Positions 1 to 11,820 of a stretch of DNA of 64,000 bases are shown here, piece after piece (positions within the stretch are counted from its first letter, which is position 1; every line of letters begins with the position of its first letter). Made by a program: the position numbers and the translations under genes. Origin of the DNA: Dactylosporangium sucinum. Lineage in GTDB: Bacteria > Actinomycetota > Actinomycetes > Mycobacteriales > Micromonosporaceae. The DNA is taken from assembly GCF_014647515.1 (NCBI RefSeq), contig NZ_BMPI01000008.1, forward strand, positions 107,488 to 171,487, given 5' to 3'. Below the pieces are notes generated by a model. It worked only from the letters and a program-made list of their open reading frames with translations, was not told the origin of the DNA and searched no databases.

Positions 1-42
1 GAGGGCGCGGGCGACTGTCAAGCAGGAGGACCTCGGACCACG

Positions 43-822
43 ATGAAGATCGTCGTACTCGTCAAGCAGGTGCCGGACTCCGGCGCGGAGCGCAACCTGC
101 GCAGTGACGACAACACCGTCGACCGCGCGTCGGCGAACAATGTGATCAACGAGATGGACGAGTACGCCATCGAGGAGGCATTGCGCCTCCAGGAGGCGCA
201 CGGCGGCGAGGTCGTCGTCCTGACCGTCGGCCCCGACCGCGCCACGGAGTCGATCCGCAAGGCGCTGTCGATGGGGCCCGACTCGGCCGTGCACGTCGTG
301 GACGACGCGCTGCACGGCTCGTGCGCCGTCGCCACCTCGAAGGTGCTGGCCGCCGCCATCGCCCAGCAGGCCGCCGACCTGGTCATCTGCGGCGCCGAGT
401 CGACCGACGGCCGCGTGCAGGTGCTGCCGCACATGATCGCCGAGCGGCTCGGGATCGCGGCGCTGACCGGGGCGCGCAAGCTGACGGTGGACGGGTCCAG
501 CCTGACCGTCGAGCGGCAGACCGACGAGGGGTACGAGGTCGTCAGCGCCGCCACGCCGGCGCTGGTGAGCGTCTGGGACACGATCAACGACCCGCGGTAC
601 CCCTCGTTCAAGGGGATCATGGCCGCGAAGAAGAAGCCGCTGCAGACCCTGTCGCTCAGCGACCTGGGCGTCGCGGCGGGCGAGGTCGGGTTCGAGGGTG
701 CGACCAGCGCGGTCGTCGAGCACAGCAAGCGCCCGCCCCGCCAGGCCGGCAACAAGGTCGAAGCCGGTGACGATGGCGGCGTGAAGCTCGTCGAGTACCT
801 GGCCTCCGAGAAGTTCGTGTAA
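43..822 (+). CDS. etfB: Electron transfer flavoprotein, beta subunit
   Basis: The 259-residue product begins MKIVVLVKQVPDS, the usual start of EtfB, and keeps the family core (DEYAIEEALRLQE near residue 45, CGAESTDGRVQVLPHMIAERL near 110). EtfB pairs with EtfA to carry electrons from acyl-CoA and other dehydrogenases to the membrane quinone pool; it holds AMP. The start has a good ribosome site (AGGAGGA at about 24-30). The gene for EtfA follows 14 bp downstream, so the two are one transcript. Identity is secure from full-length similarity and the pair; the partner dehydrogenases are not in this window. Confidence 0.97.
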   Translation: MKIVVLVKQVPDSGAERNLRSDDNTVDRASANNVINEMDEYAIEEALRLQEAHGGEVVVLTVGPDRATESIRKALSMGPDSAVHVVDDALHGSCAVATSKVLAAAIAQQAADLVICGAESTDGRVQVLPHMIAERLGIAALTGARKLTVDGSSLTVERQTDEGYEVVSAATPALVSVWDTINDPRYPSFKGIMAAKKKPLQTLSLSDLGVAAGEVGFEGATSAVVEHSKRPPRQAGNKVEAGDDGGVKLVEYLASEKFV

Positions 823-836
823 GGGGAGTCGCAACC

Positions 837-1799
837 ATGGCTGAAGTACTGGTCGTCGTCGAGGCCTCCCCGAGCGGGGTCAAGAAGGTCACCCTCGAGA
901 TGCTCACGTTGGCCCGGTCGCTCGGGCTCGGCGACGTCGCCGCCGTCGTGCTCGGTGGCGAGGGCGCCGCCGCGGGCGTCGTGGACAAGCTGGGCGAGTA
1001 CGGCGCCGCGAAGGTGTACGCGGCGGAGAGCGCCGAGCTGACCGAGTACCTGGTGGCACCCAAGGCCACCGTGCTCGCGAACCTGATCACGCAGGTGTCG
1101 CCGGCCGCCGTGCTCCTGCCGTCCTCGCAGGAGGGCAAGGAGATCGCCGGCCGGGTCGCCGTCAAGCTGGACAACGGACTGCTCACCGACGTCGTCGCCG
1201 TGGAGGCCGACGGCACCGCGACCCAGGTCGTGTTCGCGGGCTCGACGATCGTCAAGTCCAAGGTCACCAAGGGCCTGCCGATCGTGACGGTACGGCCGAA
1301 CTCCCTGACCCCGGCCCCGTCCCCGGTCACCCCGGTGGTCGAGCCGGTCGCGGTCTCGGTCGAGAAGCGCGACCTGCTGGCCAAGATCGTCGAGCGCAAG
1401 GTCGAGGCCAAGGGCGCCCGCCCGGAGCTGGCCGAGGCCTCGGTCGTCGTCTCCGGTGGCCGCGGCGTCGGCAGCGCCGACAACTTCAAGCTGGTCGAGG
1501 AGCTGGCCGACCTGCTCGGCGGCGCGGTGGGCGCGTCCCGCGCGGCCGTCGACTCCGGCTTCTACCCGCACCAGTTCCAGGTCGGCCAGACCGGCAAGAC
1601 GGTGTCCCCGCAGCTGTACGTCGCTCTGGGCATCTCCGGCGCCATCCAGCACCGGGCCGGCATGCAGACCTCGAAGACGATCGTGGCGGTCAACAAGGAT
1701 GCCGAGGCCCCGATCTTCGAGCTGGCCGACTTCGGCGTGGTGGGCGACCTGTTCAAGGTCGTCCCGCAGGCCGCTGAGGAGATCCGCAAGCGCAAGTAG
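837..1799 (+). CDS. etfA: Electron transfer flavoprotein, alpha subunit
   Basis: The 320-residue product starts [17 protein letters not shown] and ends with the FAD-binding domain. That domain has the family signature near residues 205-300: [20 protein letters not shown], then [30 protein letters not shown] split over the cofactor pocket, and the [22 protein letters not shown] motif. It forms the FAD-carrying half of the EtfAB heterodimer. It follows etfB by 14 bp with an AAGGGGA ribosome site. A strong rho-independent-type hairpin closes the operon just after the stop. Confidence 0.97.
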   Translation: MAEVLVVVEASPSGVKKVTLEMLTLARSLGLGDVAAVVLGGEGAAAGVVDKLGEYGAAKVYAAESAELTEYLVAPKATVLANLITQVSPAAVLLPSSQEGKEIAGRVAVKLDNGLLTDVVAVEADGTATQVVFAGSTIVKSKVTKGLPIVTVRPNSLTPAPSPVTPVVEPVAVSVEKRDLLAKIVERKVEAKGARPELAEASVVVSGGRGVGSADNFKLVEELADLLGGAVGASRAAVDSGFYPHQFQVGQTGKTVSPQLYVALGISGAIQHRAGMQTSKTIVAVNKDAEAPIFELADFGVVGDLFKVVPQAAEEIRKRK

Positions 1800-1815
1800 C
1801 AGGTGCACCGCAAGT

Positions 1816-1842
1816 GAGCGCCCCCGGCCGCCGGGGGCGCTC
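1816..1842 (+). terminator. Terminator after etfBA
   Basis: A perfect 12-bp inverted repeat (GAGCGCCCCCGG with a 3-nt CCG loop) lies 17 bp after the etfA stop. There is no long T run, as is common in high-GC actinobacteria, so termination strength is inferred. Confidence 0.75.
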
Positions 1843-1945
1843 GCTGCGTTGGTCAGGGCAACCCCCGCGGATGCACCCTCGGAGGATTTCAGACTGCGCG
1901 CACCGGTGGGGTGGTAAGGAGCGCCCGGCCGTTAGGCTGGGGCCG

Positions 1946-3112
1946 ATGTCGTACCTCGACCATGCCGCCACCACGCCGATGCTCCCGGAGGCGCTCGACG
2001 CCTACGTCGCCACGGCGCGCGAAGTCGGCAACGCCTCGTCGCTGCACGCCCCCGGCCGCCACGCCCGCCGTCACGTGGAGGAGTCCCGGGAGCGTATCGC
2101 CGCCGCCCTCGCAGCCCGGCCGTCCGAGGTGATTTTCACCGGTGGAGGCACAGAAAGCGACAATCTCGCCGTCAAGGGTATCTATTGGGCGCGCCGCGCC
2201 GCCGACGCCACCCGCAACCGGGTGGTGGCCAGCGCCGTCGAGCACCATGCCGTGCTCGACGCCGTCGCCTGGCTGGAGCGGCACGAGCACGCCGAGGTCA
2301 CCTGGCTGCCGGTCGACCCGGCCGGCCGGGTCCGGCCCGAGGTGCTGGCCGAGGCGCTGAGCGGCGGTGACGTCGCGATGGCCACCGTCATGTGGGCCAA
2401 CAACGAGGTCGGCACCGTCCAGCCGGTGGCCGCGCTGGCCGCGCTCGCGGTCGGGGCCGGGGTCCCGTTCCACACCGACGCCGTGCAGGCCGTGGGTCAG
2501 GTGCCGGTCGACTTCGCGGCGAGCGGCGCGGCGGCGCTGACCGTGAGCGGCCACAAGCTGGGCGGCCCGATCGGGGTCGGCGCGCTGCTGCTCGGCCGTG
2601 AGGTCGAGTGCACGCCGCTGGCGCACGGCGGCGGCCAGGAGCGCGACGTGCGGTCGGGGACGCTCGACGTGCCGGGGATCGTGGCGTTCGCGGTCGCGGT
2701 GGAGCTCGCGGTGAAGACCCAGCGGGAGACCGCCGAGCGCATCGGTCGGCTCCGCGACGACCTCGTCGAGCGGGTGCGGCAGGCGGTGCCCGACGCGATC
2801 CTCAACGGCGACGTCGACAGAGGCCGGCTCCCCGGCAACGCCCACTTCTCGTTCCCCGGCGCCGAGGGTGACGCCCTCCTGCTGCTGCTCGACGCCCAGG
2901 AGATCGCCTGCTCGACCGGCTCGGCCTGCTCGGCCGGGGTGGCGCAGCCGTCGCACGTGCTGCTCGCGATGGGGGCCGACGACGCCCGGGCCCGCTCCTC
3001 GCTGCGGTTCACCCTCGGGCACACCTCGCAGGTCGAGGACGTCGATGCGCTGATCGCCGCGCTGCCGGGTGCGGTCGAGCGGGCCCGCCGCGCAACGGCC
3101 AAGTCACGGTGA
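1946..3112 (+). CDS. Cysteine desulfurase (NifS/IscS-like)
   Basis: The product is 388 residues. It starts [12 protein letters not shown], the classic beginning of class-V PLP cysteine desulfurases, so I place the start at 1946 rather than at the upstream in-frame codons. The PLP lysine lies in [14 protein letters not shown] and the catalytic cysteine in STGSACSAG near residue 325. It removes sulfur from cysteine as a protein persulfide. The natural client nearby is MnmA (7022), which thiolates tRNA; Fe-S assembly is another possible use. TAGGCT ends 7 nt before the ATG and there is no close ribosome site, so the mRNA is probably leaderless. Confidence 0.92.
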   Translation: MSYLDHAATTPMLPEALDAYVATAREVGNASSLHAPGRHARRHVEESRERIAAALAARPSEVIFTGGGTESDNLAVKGIYWARRAADATRNRVVASAVEHHAVLDAVAWLERHEHAEVTWLPVDPAGRVRPEVLAEALSGGDVAMATVMWANNEVGTVQPVAALAALAVGAGVPFHTDAVQAVGQVPVDFAASGAAALTVSGHKLGGPIGVGALLLGREVECTPLAHGGGQERDVRSGTLDVPGIVAFAVAVELAVKTQRETAERIGRLRDDLVERVRQAVPDAILNGDVDRGRLPGNAHFSFPGAEGDALLLLLDAQEIACSTGSACSAGVAQPSHVLLAMGADDARARSSLRFTLGHTSQVEDVDALIAALPGAVERARRATAKSR

Positions 3113-3278
3113 CCGCTCGACGCGACACGCCGTCCTCCGTCGGGCCGAATCCCTCCGGGTGAAAATCCGACCGAAGCCGATGAATATCGCCAGGTGACGC
3201 GCGGAAGCAATTTGGTTACGGCGAATTTTGTGGTGATTTTCGGCCGCCCGAACACGACGTCGCTTCTATGTTTGCGCG

Positions 3279-3926
3279 GTGTCTGTCGAAACCCCTGCCG
3301 CTGACGATGCCACCGAGGTCATCCCTGCCGGCGACCTCGCCGCGCCCGTTTTCGTGGATGCCACCGGCCGCCGTGGACGGTGGATCCGAATGGCGTTCGG
3401 AATTGCCGGTGCAGGGACACTGGTCTATGCCGGACTGGTCGTCGCGAGTCTTTCCGGCGGCCCGCTGACACCGCAGCAGCTGTTGCCGTTCCCGGAGCTC
3501 GTGAACAACATTCCGGTCCTCGCGCCGACCCCGGAGCCCGCCGAGCCGGTCGCCACGACCACGCCGGTCGCCAACCACCCCGGCGCCGCCGCCAAGCGCC
3601 TGCCCGGCGCCGCCAAGCCGGGCGCCACCGTCACGAGCGCGGCGCCGCGACCCGGCGTGCCGAGCGCCGGCCCGACGACGACCACCGCGCCGCCCGTCGT
3701 CGAGGCGACCACGTCCGCGCCGCCCGGCCCGGTGCCGACGACGACGCAGCCGCCCCGGCCGAGCCCGGGGCCGACCGCGGGGCCGACGACGGGGCCGCCG
3801 CCGCAGCCGAGCCCGACCGGGACCGAGGGCACCGCCCTGCCGGCCGAGTCGCCGGGCGCCTCGCAGTCGGCGATCGTGCCGGTCGGTCAGCGCCCGTCGG
3901 CGAGCGGAGACGTGAGTCCGGCGTGA
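3279..3926 (+). CDS. Single-pass membrane protein with long Pro/Thr-rich tail (MatA-like position)
   Basis: The 215-residue product has a charged N-terminus, one transmembrane segment near residues 38-58 (AFGIAGAGTLVYAGLVVASL) and then about 140 residues rich in Pro, Thr, Ala and Gly, as expected of an extracellular stalk. No catalytic domain is visible. The GTG start is supported by the frame and the absence of better starts. Its stop overlaps the next start (GTGA), so it is translationally coupled to the deacetylase-glycosyltransferase. In Streptomyces the matAB locus has a small membrane protein before the deacetylase-glycosyltransferase MatB; equivalence here is inferred from position, not from sequence. 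Confidence 0.7.
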   Translation: MSVETPAADDATEVIPAGDLAAPVFVDATGRRGRWIRMAFGIAGAGTLVYAGLVVASLSGGPLTPQQLLPFPELVNNIPVLAPTPEPAEPVATTTPVANHPGAAAKRLPGAAKPGATVTSAAPRPGVPSAGPTTTTAPPVVEATTSAPPGPVPTTTQPPRPSPGPTAGPTTGPPPQPSPTGTEGTALPAESPGASQSAIVPVGQRPSASGDVSPA

Positions 3927-6103
3927 CCCGCGGCAAACCCCGGATCACCCGGATCGTCGTCGGGGCGGTCCTGCTCAGCATGCTCGTCGGTGTGCTGCTG
4001 GTGGAGGCGTACGTCAACGCCGAGTTCCATCCCGACCACACCGGCGGACCGGGAGCGCACGCCTCGGTGCCCCGCGAGGTCACCGAGGGCGGCGCCATCA
4101 TCGACACGCGGGGTGGCACGGTCCACACGTACCGCATGCCCCCCAAGACCATCGCGCTCACCTTCGACGACGGCCCGGACCCGATGTGGACCCCGCGCAT
4201 CGCCGCGGTCCTGCGCAGACACGGCGTCAACGCCACCTTCTTCGTGGTCGGCACGCAGGTCACCCGCCACACCGGCATCGTCGCCGACCTGGCGGCGGAG
4301 GGTAACGAGATCGGCATCCACAGCTTCACCCACCCGCGGCTCGAGGAGTTGCCGGCGTGGCAGCGCGACCTGGAGTACTCCCAGACCCAGCTCGCCGTCG
4401 TCCGCGCCACGGGCAAGAAGTCCGCGCTGCTGCGGCTGCCGTACTCGTCGAGTGCCAACGCCATCGACGACGCCAACTGGCCGCTCATCAACGAGGCCGG
4501 CCGGCTCGGGTACCTGTCGATCATGACCGACACCGACAGCCGTGACTGGAGCCGGCCCGGCGTCGACGCCATCGTGCGCGGCGCGACGCCCGAGGGCGAC
4601 GCCGGCTCGATCGTCCTCCTGCACGACGCGGGCGGCGACCGGGCGCAGACCGTGGCCGCGCTCGACAGGTTCATCCCGCTGATGCGCTCGCGCGGGTACA
4701 CCTTCACCACCGTCTCGGACGCTCTCGTCAAGGTCTTCGACGGCCGGCCGGTCAGCGCCGAGACGCCGGCCACGCCCGACGACCAGCGCCGCGCGCTCGC
4801 GCTGGTCACCGCCGTCTCGGTGGCCGACTGGGTGCTCGACACCCTCGGCGTGCTGTTCCTGGTCGTGGGCCTGCTGACGATCGCCCGCACGATCGCCCTG
4901 TTCCTGCTGGCCGGCCGCCACGCGCGGCGCCGACGGGCCAGGAACTGGGCCTGGGGGCCGCCGGTCCACCTGCCCGTCTCGGTCGTCGTGCCCGCCTACA
5001 ACGAGAAGGAGGGCATCGAGGCGGCCGTGCGCTCGCTGGCCGGCGGCGACCACCCCGGCGGCATCGAGGTCGTGGTCGTGGACGACGGCTCGACCGACGA
5101 CACGGCCGCGCTCGTCGAGGCGATGCGGCTGCCGAACGTGCGGGTCGTGCGCATCCCCAACGGCGGCAAGCCCAACGCCCTCAACGTCGGCGTGGCGCTC
5201 GCCAAGCACGACATCATCGTGATGGTCGACGGCGACACGGTCTTCGAGCCCGACTCGGTGCGGCACCTGGTGCAGCCGTTCGCCGATCCCTCCGTCGGCG
5301 CCGTGGCCGGCAACGTGAAGGTCGGCAACCGGAACTCGATCGTCGCCCGATGGCAGCACATCGAGTACGTGATCGGCTTCAACCTCGATCGCCGGCTCTA
5401 CGACATCCTGCGCTGCATGCCGACCATTCCCGGGGCGATCGGCGCGTTCCGCCGGGAGGCGTTGCAGGACATCGGCGGCATCAGCCACGACACGCTGGCC
5501 GAGGACACCGACGCCACGATGGCCCTGTGCCGCTCCGGCTGGCGGGTGGTCTACGAGGAGCGGGCGAGGGCGTGGACGGAGGCGCCGAGCACCCTGCGGC
5601 AGTTGTGGCTCCAGCGGTACCGCTGGAGCTACGGCACCATGCAGGCGATGTGGAAGCACCGGCGTTCCCTCGTCGACGGGGGGCCGTCGGGGCGCTTCGG
5701 CCGGGTCGGGCTGCCGTTCATCGCGTTCTTCGGCATCGCGCTCCCGCTGCTCGCGCCGCTCATCGACGTGCTGCTCGTCTACGGGCTGTTCTTCTCCGGC
5801 TGGATGGTCACCGCCGGCCTGTGGCTGGCGATGCTCGCCATGCAGTTCCTCACGGCCGTGGTCGCGTTCCGGCTGGACAAGGAGAAGCTGCGGCCGTTGT
5901 GGGTGCTTCCGCTGCAGCAGTTCGTGTACCGGCAGTTGATGTACCTCGTGCTCATCCAGTCGCTCGGGACGGCACTCACCGGCGCCCGGCTGCGCTGGCA
6001 CAAGCTGCACCGGGCCGGCTCGGCGGGCGCGTCGGCGAACCTGCCGCCGCCGCCTCCACCGCCGCCTGTGCCCCGGGGTGTGGCGAAGGTGGGTCGCGAA
6101 TGA
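3923..6103 (+). CDS. Polysaccharide deacetylase / family-2 glycosyltransferase fusion (MatB-like)
   Basis: The 726-residue protein has an N-terminal membrane anchor, then a NodB-type deacetylase: TFDDGP at residues 80-85 and HSFTH at 133-137 supply the metal Asp and two His. A membrane segment follows near 290-335, then a GT2 domain with DDGS at 387, DGD at 436-438, ED at 527-528 and the processive QRYRW motif at 564-568, then further membrane helices and a polyproline tail. It should polymerise N-acetylglucosamine at the membrane and deacetylate the chain outside. The fused layout matches Streptomyces MatB, which makes poly-beta-1,6-GlcNAc. The GTG start overlaps the previous stop. Linkage of the product cannot be read from sequence. 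Confidence 0.88.
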   Translation: MTRGKPRITRIVVGAVLLSMLVGVLLVEAYVNAEFHPDHTGGPGAHASVPREVTEGGAIIDTRGGTVHTYRMPPKTIALTFDDGPDPMWTPRIAAVLRRHGVNATFFVVGTQVTRHTGIVADLAAEGNEIGIHSFTHPRLEELPAWQRDLEYSQTQLAVVRATGKKSALLRLPYSSSANAIDDANWPLINEAGRLGYLSIMTDTDSRDWSRPGVDAIVRGATPEGDAGSIVLLHDAGGDRAQTVAALDRFIPLMRSRGYTFTTVSDALVKVFDGRPVSAETPATPDDQRRALALVTAVSVADWVLDTLGVLFLVVGLLTIARTIALFLLAGRHARRRRARNWAWGPPVHLPVSVVVPAYNEKEGIEAAVRSLAGGDHPGGIEVVVVDDGSTDDTAALVEAMRLPNVRVVRIPNGGKPNALNVGVALAKHDIIVMVDGDTVFEPDSVRHLVQPFADPSVGAVAGNVKVGNRNSIVARWQHIEYVIGFNLDRRLYDILRCMPTIPGAIGAFRREALQDIGGISHDTLAEDTDATMALCRSGWRVVYEERARAWTEAPSTLRQLWLQRYRWSYGTMQAMWKHRRSLVDGGPSGRFGRVGLPFIAFFGIALPLLAPLIDVLLVYGLFFSGWMVTAGLWLAMLAMQFLTAVVAFRLDKEKLRPLWVLPLQQFVYRQLMYLVLIQSLGTALTGARLRWHKLHRAGSAGASANLPPPPPPPPVPRGVAKVGRE

Positions 6104-7008
6104 TGACCAAGCGGCGCGGGCTCGGGATCGTGATCTTCGCCGTCGTGTCGCTGGCCATGGGCGGCCTGGCGGCGAACTCGCCCGACGCGGAGGCGCCGTC
6201 GGTCCGCTCCGCCCCGGCCCGCGGCCAGGCGCCCGCCCCGGCCGCCTCGGAGCCGCCGGCGACCACGACGAAACGCTCGGTGCGGGTGACCGCCGGCCCG
6301 CGGATCCGCGGCGACCTGTCCGACCCGCAGAAGAAGGACATCGCCATGCGGCTCGTGTCCAGCGCGGAGAATTCGACGCTGGACTGGACCCTGCAGTACG
6401 GGTACATCGAGGACATCGGCGACGGGCGTGGGTACACCGGCGGGATCGTGGGGTTCTGCAGCGGTACCGGAGACATGAAGGCCGTCGTCGAACGCTATTC
6501 GGCCGCGGTACCGCGCAATCGGCTGGCTGCCTACCTGCCCGCGCTCCGTCGGGTCAACGGCAGCGACTCCCACGACGGCCTCGACCCCGGCTTCGTCGGG
6601 GCGTGGCAGGCGGCCGCCGCCGACCCGGCGTTCCGGACGGCTCAGGACGCCGAGCGGGACCGGATGTACTTCGGGCCGGCCCTCTCGCAGGCCAAGCAGG
6701 ACGGGCTGCGCCCGCTCGGCCAGTTCGTCTACTACGACGCGATCGTCATGCACGGCGCCAACGCCCTGGTCAAGCTGCGCCGCACCGCCGCCGCGACGGC
6801 CCCGCCACCGGCTCGGGGCGGTGACGAGGCGGCCTACCTGGAGGCGTTCCTCGACGCCCGCCTCGCGGTCATGGCGGCGGAGGAGGCGCACGAGGACGCC
6901 AGCCGGGTCGAGGACGCCCAGCGGGTGTTCCTCCGCGAGCGCAACTTCGACCTCGACCCGCCCCTGCGCTGGAAGGTCTACGGCGACGCGTACGAGATCG
7001 AAGCCTGA
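6100..7008 (+). CDS. csn: Secreted chitosanase, glycoside hydrolase family 46
   Basis: The 302-residue product has a signal peptide or N-terminal anchor (residues 7-26) and a Pro/Ala linker. A complete GH46 domain then starts near residue 72. It closely resembles Streptomyces sp. N174 chitosanase: SSAENS carries the general acid Glu90 and DIGDGRGYTGG the nucleophile-activating Asp108, 18 residues apart as in the family. It hydrolyses beta-1,4 links in deacetylated chitin. The ATG overlaps the stop of the glycosyltransferase fusion (ATGA), so it is made with the enzyme that probably synthesises an amino-sugar polymer. That makes polymer trimming or release at least as likely as nutrition. Confidence 0.93.
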   Translation: MMTKRRGLGIVIFAVVSLAMGGLAANSPDAEAPSVRSAPARGQAPAPAASEPPATTTKRSVRVTAGPRIRGDLSDPQKKDIAMRLVSSAENSTLDWTLQYGYIEDIGDGRGYTGGIVGFCSGTGDMKAVVERYSAAVPRNRLAAYLPALRRVNGSDSHDGLDPGFVGAWQAAAADPAFRTAQDAERDRMYFGPALSQAKQDGLRPLGQFVYYDAIVMHGANALVKLRRTAAATAPPPARGGDEAAYLEAFLDARLAVMAAEEAHEDASRVEDAQRVFLRERNFDLDPPLRWKVYGDAYEIEA

Positions 7009-7021
7009 GTAGGCTTGTGCT

Positions 7022-8092
7022 GTGAGAGTGCTAGCGGCGATGTCCGGCGGGGTCGACTCGGCGGTCGCGGCGGCCCGGGCGGTGGAAGCCGGGCACGACG
7101 TGACCGGCGTGCACCTCGCACTGGCGCGCAACCCTCAGACATACCGTACGGGCGCCCGCGGCTGCTGCACGCTGGAGGACGCCCGGGACGCGCGCCGGGC
7201 CGCGGACGTGATCGGGATCCCGTTCTACGTCTGGGACATGGCGGAGCAGTTCCACGAGGACGTCGTGGACGACTTCGTGGCGGAGTACGCGGCCGGTCGC
7301 ACGCCGAATCCGTGCCTGCGGTGCAACGAGAAGATCAAGTTCGCCGCGGTGCTGGATCGGGCGGTGGCGCTGGGTTTCGACGCCGTGGTGACGGGGCATC
7401 ATGCCCGGCTCGGTGCCGACGGGCTGCTGCGGCGGAGTGTGGATCTGGCCAAGGACCAGTCGTATGTGCTGGCTGTGCTCTCTGCCTCGCAGCTCTCCCG
7501 GGCCGTCTTCCCGCTGGGCCCGTCGACGAAGGCTGATGTCCGGGCCGAGGCCGCTTCGCGCGGGCTGGCCGTCGCCGACAAGCCGGACAGTCATGATATT
7601 TGCTTCATTTCGGACGGAGACACCCGTGGCTTCCTGGCTTCCCGGCTGGGATCGACGCCCGGCGACATCGTCGACGCCGTGAGTGGTTCCGTCATCGGGC
7701 AGCACGAGGGGGCCTACGCCTACACCGTCGGGCAGCGCCGGGGGCTGGACCTGCGGGTGTCGGCGCCGGACCGGAGCCCGCGGTACGTGCTGTCGATCAC
7801 GCCGGTGACGAACACCGTCACCGTCGGGCCGGCCGACATGCTCGACGTGTCCACTGTGGTCGGTGAGCGTCCGGTGTGGATGATCCCCGCCACGACCGTC
7901 TCGTGCGAGGTCCAGCTGCGGGCGCACGGCGAGACGATCCCGGCGTCGGTGGAGGTCGCCGACGGGCGGCTGCTCGCCACGCTGGCGCGGCCGGCCCGCG
8001 GGATCGCCACCGGGCAGGCGGTCGTGTGCTACGAGCCGTCGGCCGACGGCGACATCGTGCTCGGTTCGGCGACGATCGCGGAGACCTCGTGA
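7022..8092 (+). CDS. mnmA: tRNA-specific 2-thiouridylase
   Basis: The 356-residue protein has the PP-loop SGGVDS at residues 9-14, the first catalytic cysteine in PNPCLRCN and the second in SHDICFI, plus the typical DQSYVL motif and the C-terminal beta-barrel. It makes the 2-thio group of uridine-34 in tRNAs for Lys, Glu and Gln, taking sulfur from a cysteine desulfurase such as the one at 1946. The GTG start is preceded 6 nt upstream by TAGGCT (7010-7015) and no ribosome site, consistent with a leaderless transcript. The stop overlaps the start of the MetE-like gene. Confidence 0.96.
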   Translation: MRVLAAMSGGVDSAVAAARAVEAGHDVTGVHLALARNPQTYRTGARGCCTLEDARDARRAADVIGIPFYVWDMAEQFHEDVVDDFVAEYAAGRTPNPCLRCNEKIKFAAVLDRAVALGFDAVVTGHHARLGADGLLRRSVDLAKDQSYVLAVLSASQLSRAVFPLGPSTKADVRAEAASRGLAVADKPDSHDICFISDGDTRGFLASRLGSTPGDIVDAVSGSVIGQHEGAYAYTVGQRRGLDLRVSAPDRSPRYVLSITPVTNTVTVGPADMLDVSTVVGERPVWMIPATTVSCEVQLRAHGETIPASVEVADGRLLATLARPARGIATGQAVVCYEPSADGDIVLGSATIAETS

Positions 8093-9039
8093 GCTTCCCC
8101 TGGCCGGCCGGGTCCGCCACCGGCATCGGGTCCATGCCCGGCACCGACATCGCCGAGGCGCAGCGGATCGTCCTCGGCGAGCTGCCCGACCTGCCCCACC
8201 TGCCGGAGCTGCCCGAGCGCGGCCCGGGCGCGGACATGATCGGGCGCGGCGGGGCGTTCCTGGTCGAGCTGCCGATCGAGCTGTATGCGGCGCGCTGGCG
8301 CGTGGCGGCCCGGCCCGGCCACGACCTGCGGGTCGCCCTCGACTACCTCGACCGCGACCTGGACACGATGACGGAGCTGGCGGGGGAGTACTCCGGCACG
8401 TTCAAGGTGCAGGTCCCCGGGCCGTGGACGCTGGCCGCGTCGATCAACCTGCCGATCGGTGGCGCCGTCCTGCGCGACCCCGGCGCCACCCGCGACCTGG
8501 CGGCGTCGCTGGCCGAGGGTGTGCGGCTGCACATCGCGTCGGTGCGGGCGCGGCTGCCGCACGCGTCGATCCTGCTGCAGGTCGACGAGCCGTCGCTGCC
8601 GGCCGTGCTGGCCGGGCGGGTGCCCACCGAGAGCGGGTTCCGGACGCTCCGCTCGGTCGACGTCAACGTCGCGCGGTCGGCGCTGACCTCGGTGGTGGAG
8701 GCGGCCGGGGTCCCGGTGGTCGTGCACTGTTGCGCGCCTTCGGTGCCGCTGTCGCTGCTGTCCTCGGCCGGCGTCGCCGGCGTGGCGCTGGACCTGTCGT
8801 TGGTCGGCGACCTGGACGCCGTGGGCGAGTTCCTCGATCTCGGGCTGGGCCTGTTCGCGGGCGTGTCGGGCCCGTCCTCGGCGGCCATGGCCTCCACCGT
8901 GCGGGATCTTTGGCGCAAGCTGGGCTTTCCGGCCACCTCGCTGGCGTCCCAGGTGGTGATCACGCCGCCGTGCGGGATGGCCCGTCCCGCGCAGCTGAAG
9001 GCGCTGCGAGACGCCGGTCGCAGGCTGTCGGAGGAGTGA
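8089..9039 (+). CDS. Short MetE-like (cobalamin-independent methionine synthase family) protein
   Basis: At 316 residues this is less than half of a full MetE (about 750) and corresponds only to its catalytic C-terminal barrel. The zinc ligands are visible: His213 and Cys215 in VVVHCCAPS, and Cys295 in TPPCGM. It begins in the GTGA overlap with mnmA. Full MetE needs its N-terminal half to bind methyltetrahydrofolate polyglutamate, so this short form probably uses another methyl donor or partner, as proposed for archaeal core-MetE. Similar short proteins are frequent in actinobacteria and annotated as methionine synthase without proof. The assignment to the family is firm, the reaction is not. 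Confidence 0.75.
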   Translation: MSFPWPAGSATGIGSMPGTDIAEAQRIVLGELPDLPHLPELPERGPGADMIGRGGAFLVELPIELYAARWRVAARPGHDLRVALDYLDRDLDTMTELAGEYSGTFKVQVPGPWTLAASINLPIGGAVLRDPGATRDLAASLAEGVRLHIASVRARLPHASILLQVDEPSLPAVLAGRVPTESGFRTLRSVDVNVARSALTSVVEAAGVPVVVHCCAPSVPLSLLSSAGVAGVALDLSLVGDLDAVGEFLDLGLGLFAGVSGPSSAAMASTVRDLWRKLGFPATSLASQVVITPPCGMARPAQLKALRDAGRRLSEE

Positions 9040-9064
9040 GTTTTTTGTCGTACCCGGGCGGTAG

Positions 9065-11158
<2,094 letters not shown>

Positions 11159-11182
11159 CCGGCCGCAACACCGGCCCGGCGC

Positions 11183-11225
11183 CACGTCCAAGGCACACGT
11201 CCAGCGCCCACGTCCAGGGCGCACG
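11183..11225. repeat. 13-bp tandem repeat, three units
   Basis: Three consecutive 13-bp units start with CACGTCCA (CACGTCCAAGGCA, CACGTCCAGCGCC, CACGTCCAGGGCG), followed by a partial fourth (CACG). They are non-coding and sit 25 bp after ligA. Confidence 0.8.
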
Positions 11226-11255
11226 ACGGAGCCCGCAGCACCGACCCCGCCGCTG

Positions 11256-11293
11256 CCCGGGCTCCTGGCTGCCGCCCGGGCTCCTGGCTGCCG
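11256..11293. repeat. Perfect 19-bp tandem duplication
   Basis: The 19-mer CCCGGGCTCCTGGCTGCCG occurs twice back to back with no mismatch (11256-11274 and 11275-11293). Confidence 0.85.
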
Positions 11294-11390
11294 CGCGTCA
11301 GGGCTGTGGGCGCGACGAGCAGGACGGATCGAGCACGCGTTCCCGGGCTCTTGTCGCACCCGGGAGTCGCTGCTGCCGGACGGAGCCCGT

Positions 11391-11446
11391 GCATGATCGC
11401 GGACGTTTGTGGTTCGTTTTCGACACAGGAACGTCCGCGATCATGC
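11391..11446. repeat. Dispersed hairpin element, copy A
   Basis: A perfect 17-bp inverted repeat (arm GCATGATCGCGGACGTT at 11391-11407, its complement at 11430-11446) encloses a 22-nt loop. The arm shares GATCGCGGACGT with the hairpin at 58580 and the CATGATCG end with those at 17553, 39328 and 47811. See the findings for the family. Confidence 0.85.
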
Positions 11447-11820
11447 GAGCGGCGCCCTCCGGGACGCGCTGATCAACGTCCTCGGTCGCGGTGGTGGCTG
11501 AGGGCGCCGCGCTCGGCCGGGCCATGATCCGGAAGCGGTTGGTGCAGCCCGGGTGGCCGAAGGTCTGCGCACCTCCATCGATCTTGGAATTCGCCCGGAG
11601 AGTGACCCCGGCCGATGTGAGGCCGTGACGCTGTGTTCGGAAACGGTTACTGCGCAACGACATTCAAGCCGATCTGTCCACTGTGGGATCGCCCGGTCGG
11701 TTGATTCATGGGCGGCTTGTGCATCGATTCCGCATCCTTCCGGCGCATTGTCCCGTGGGGGGTGCAGGCTCGCAGAGCGTGCCAGAGAGCCGGTCGGGGC
11801 AGATGGGGGGAAACGCGACG

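Larger units (their letters stand above)
11159..11820. other. Gene-free 660-bp spacer with short repeats and a hairpin
   Basis: No convincing coding region is present between ligA and the GGDEF-EAL gene. The first 140 bp are made of short direct repeats, followed by a dispersed-type hairpin (11391-11446). The last 250 bp drop in GC content and should hold the promoter of the downstream gene; I cannot place a reliable -35/-10 pair. Confidence 0.6.

Noticed and set aside
18-1808. A 596-residue reverse-strand open frame over etfBA, and many similar long frames elsewhere
   Set aside because: Shadow of GC-rich coding DNA: His/Arg/Ala/Gly composition, no domain and no ribosome site. The forward genes explain the region.
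1814-1945. N-terminal extension of the cysteine desulfurase
   Set aside because: It crosses the etfBA terminator and is absent from the family, which starts at the YLDHAATTP motif.
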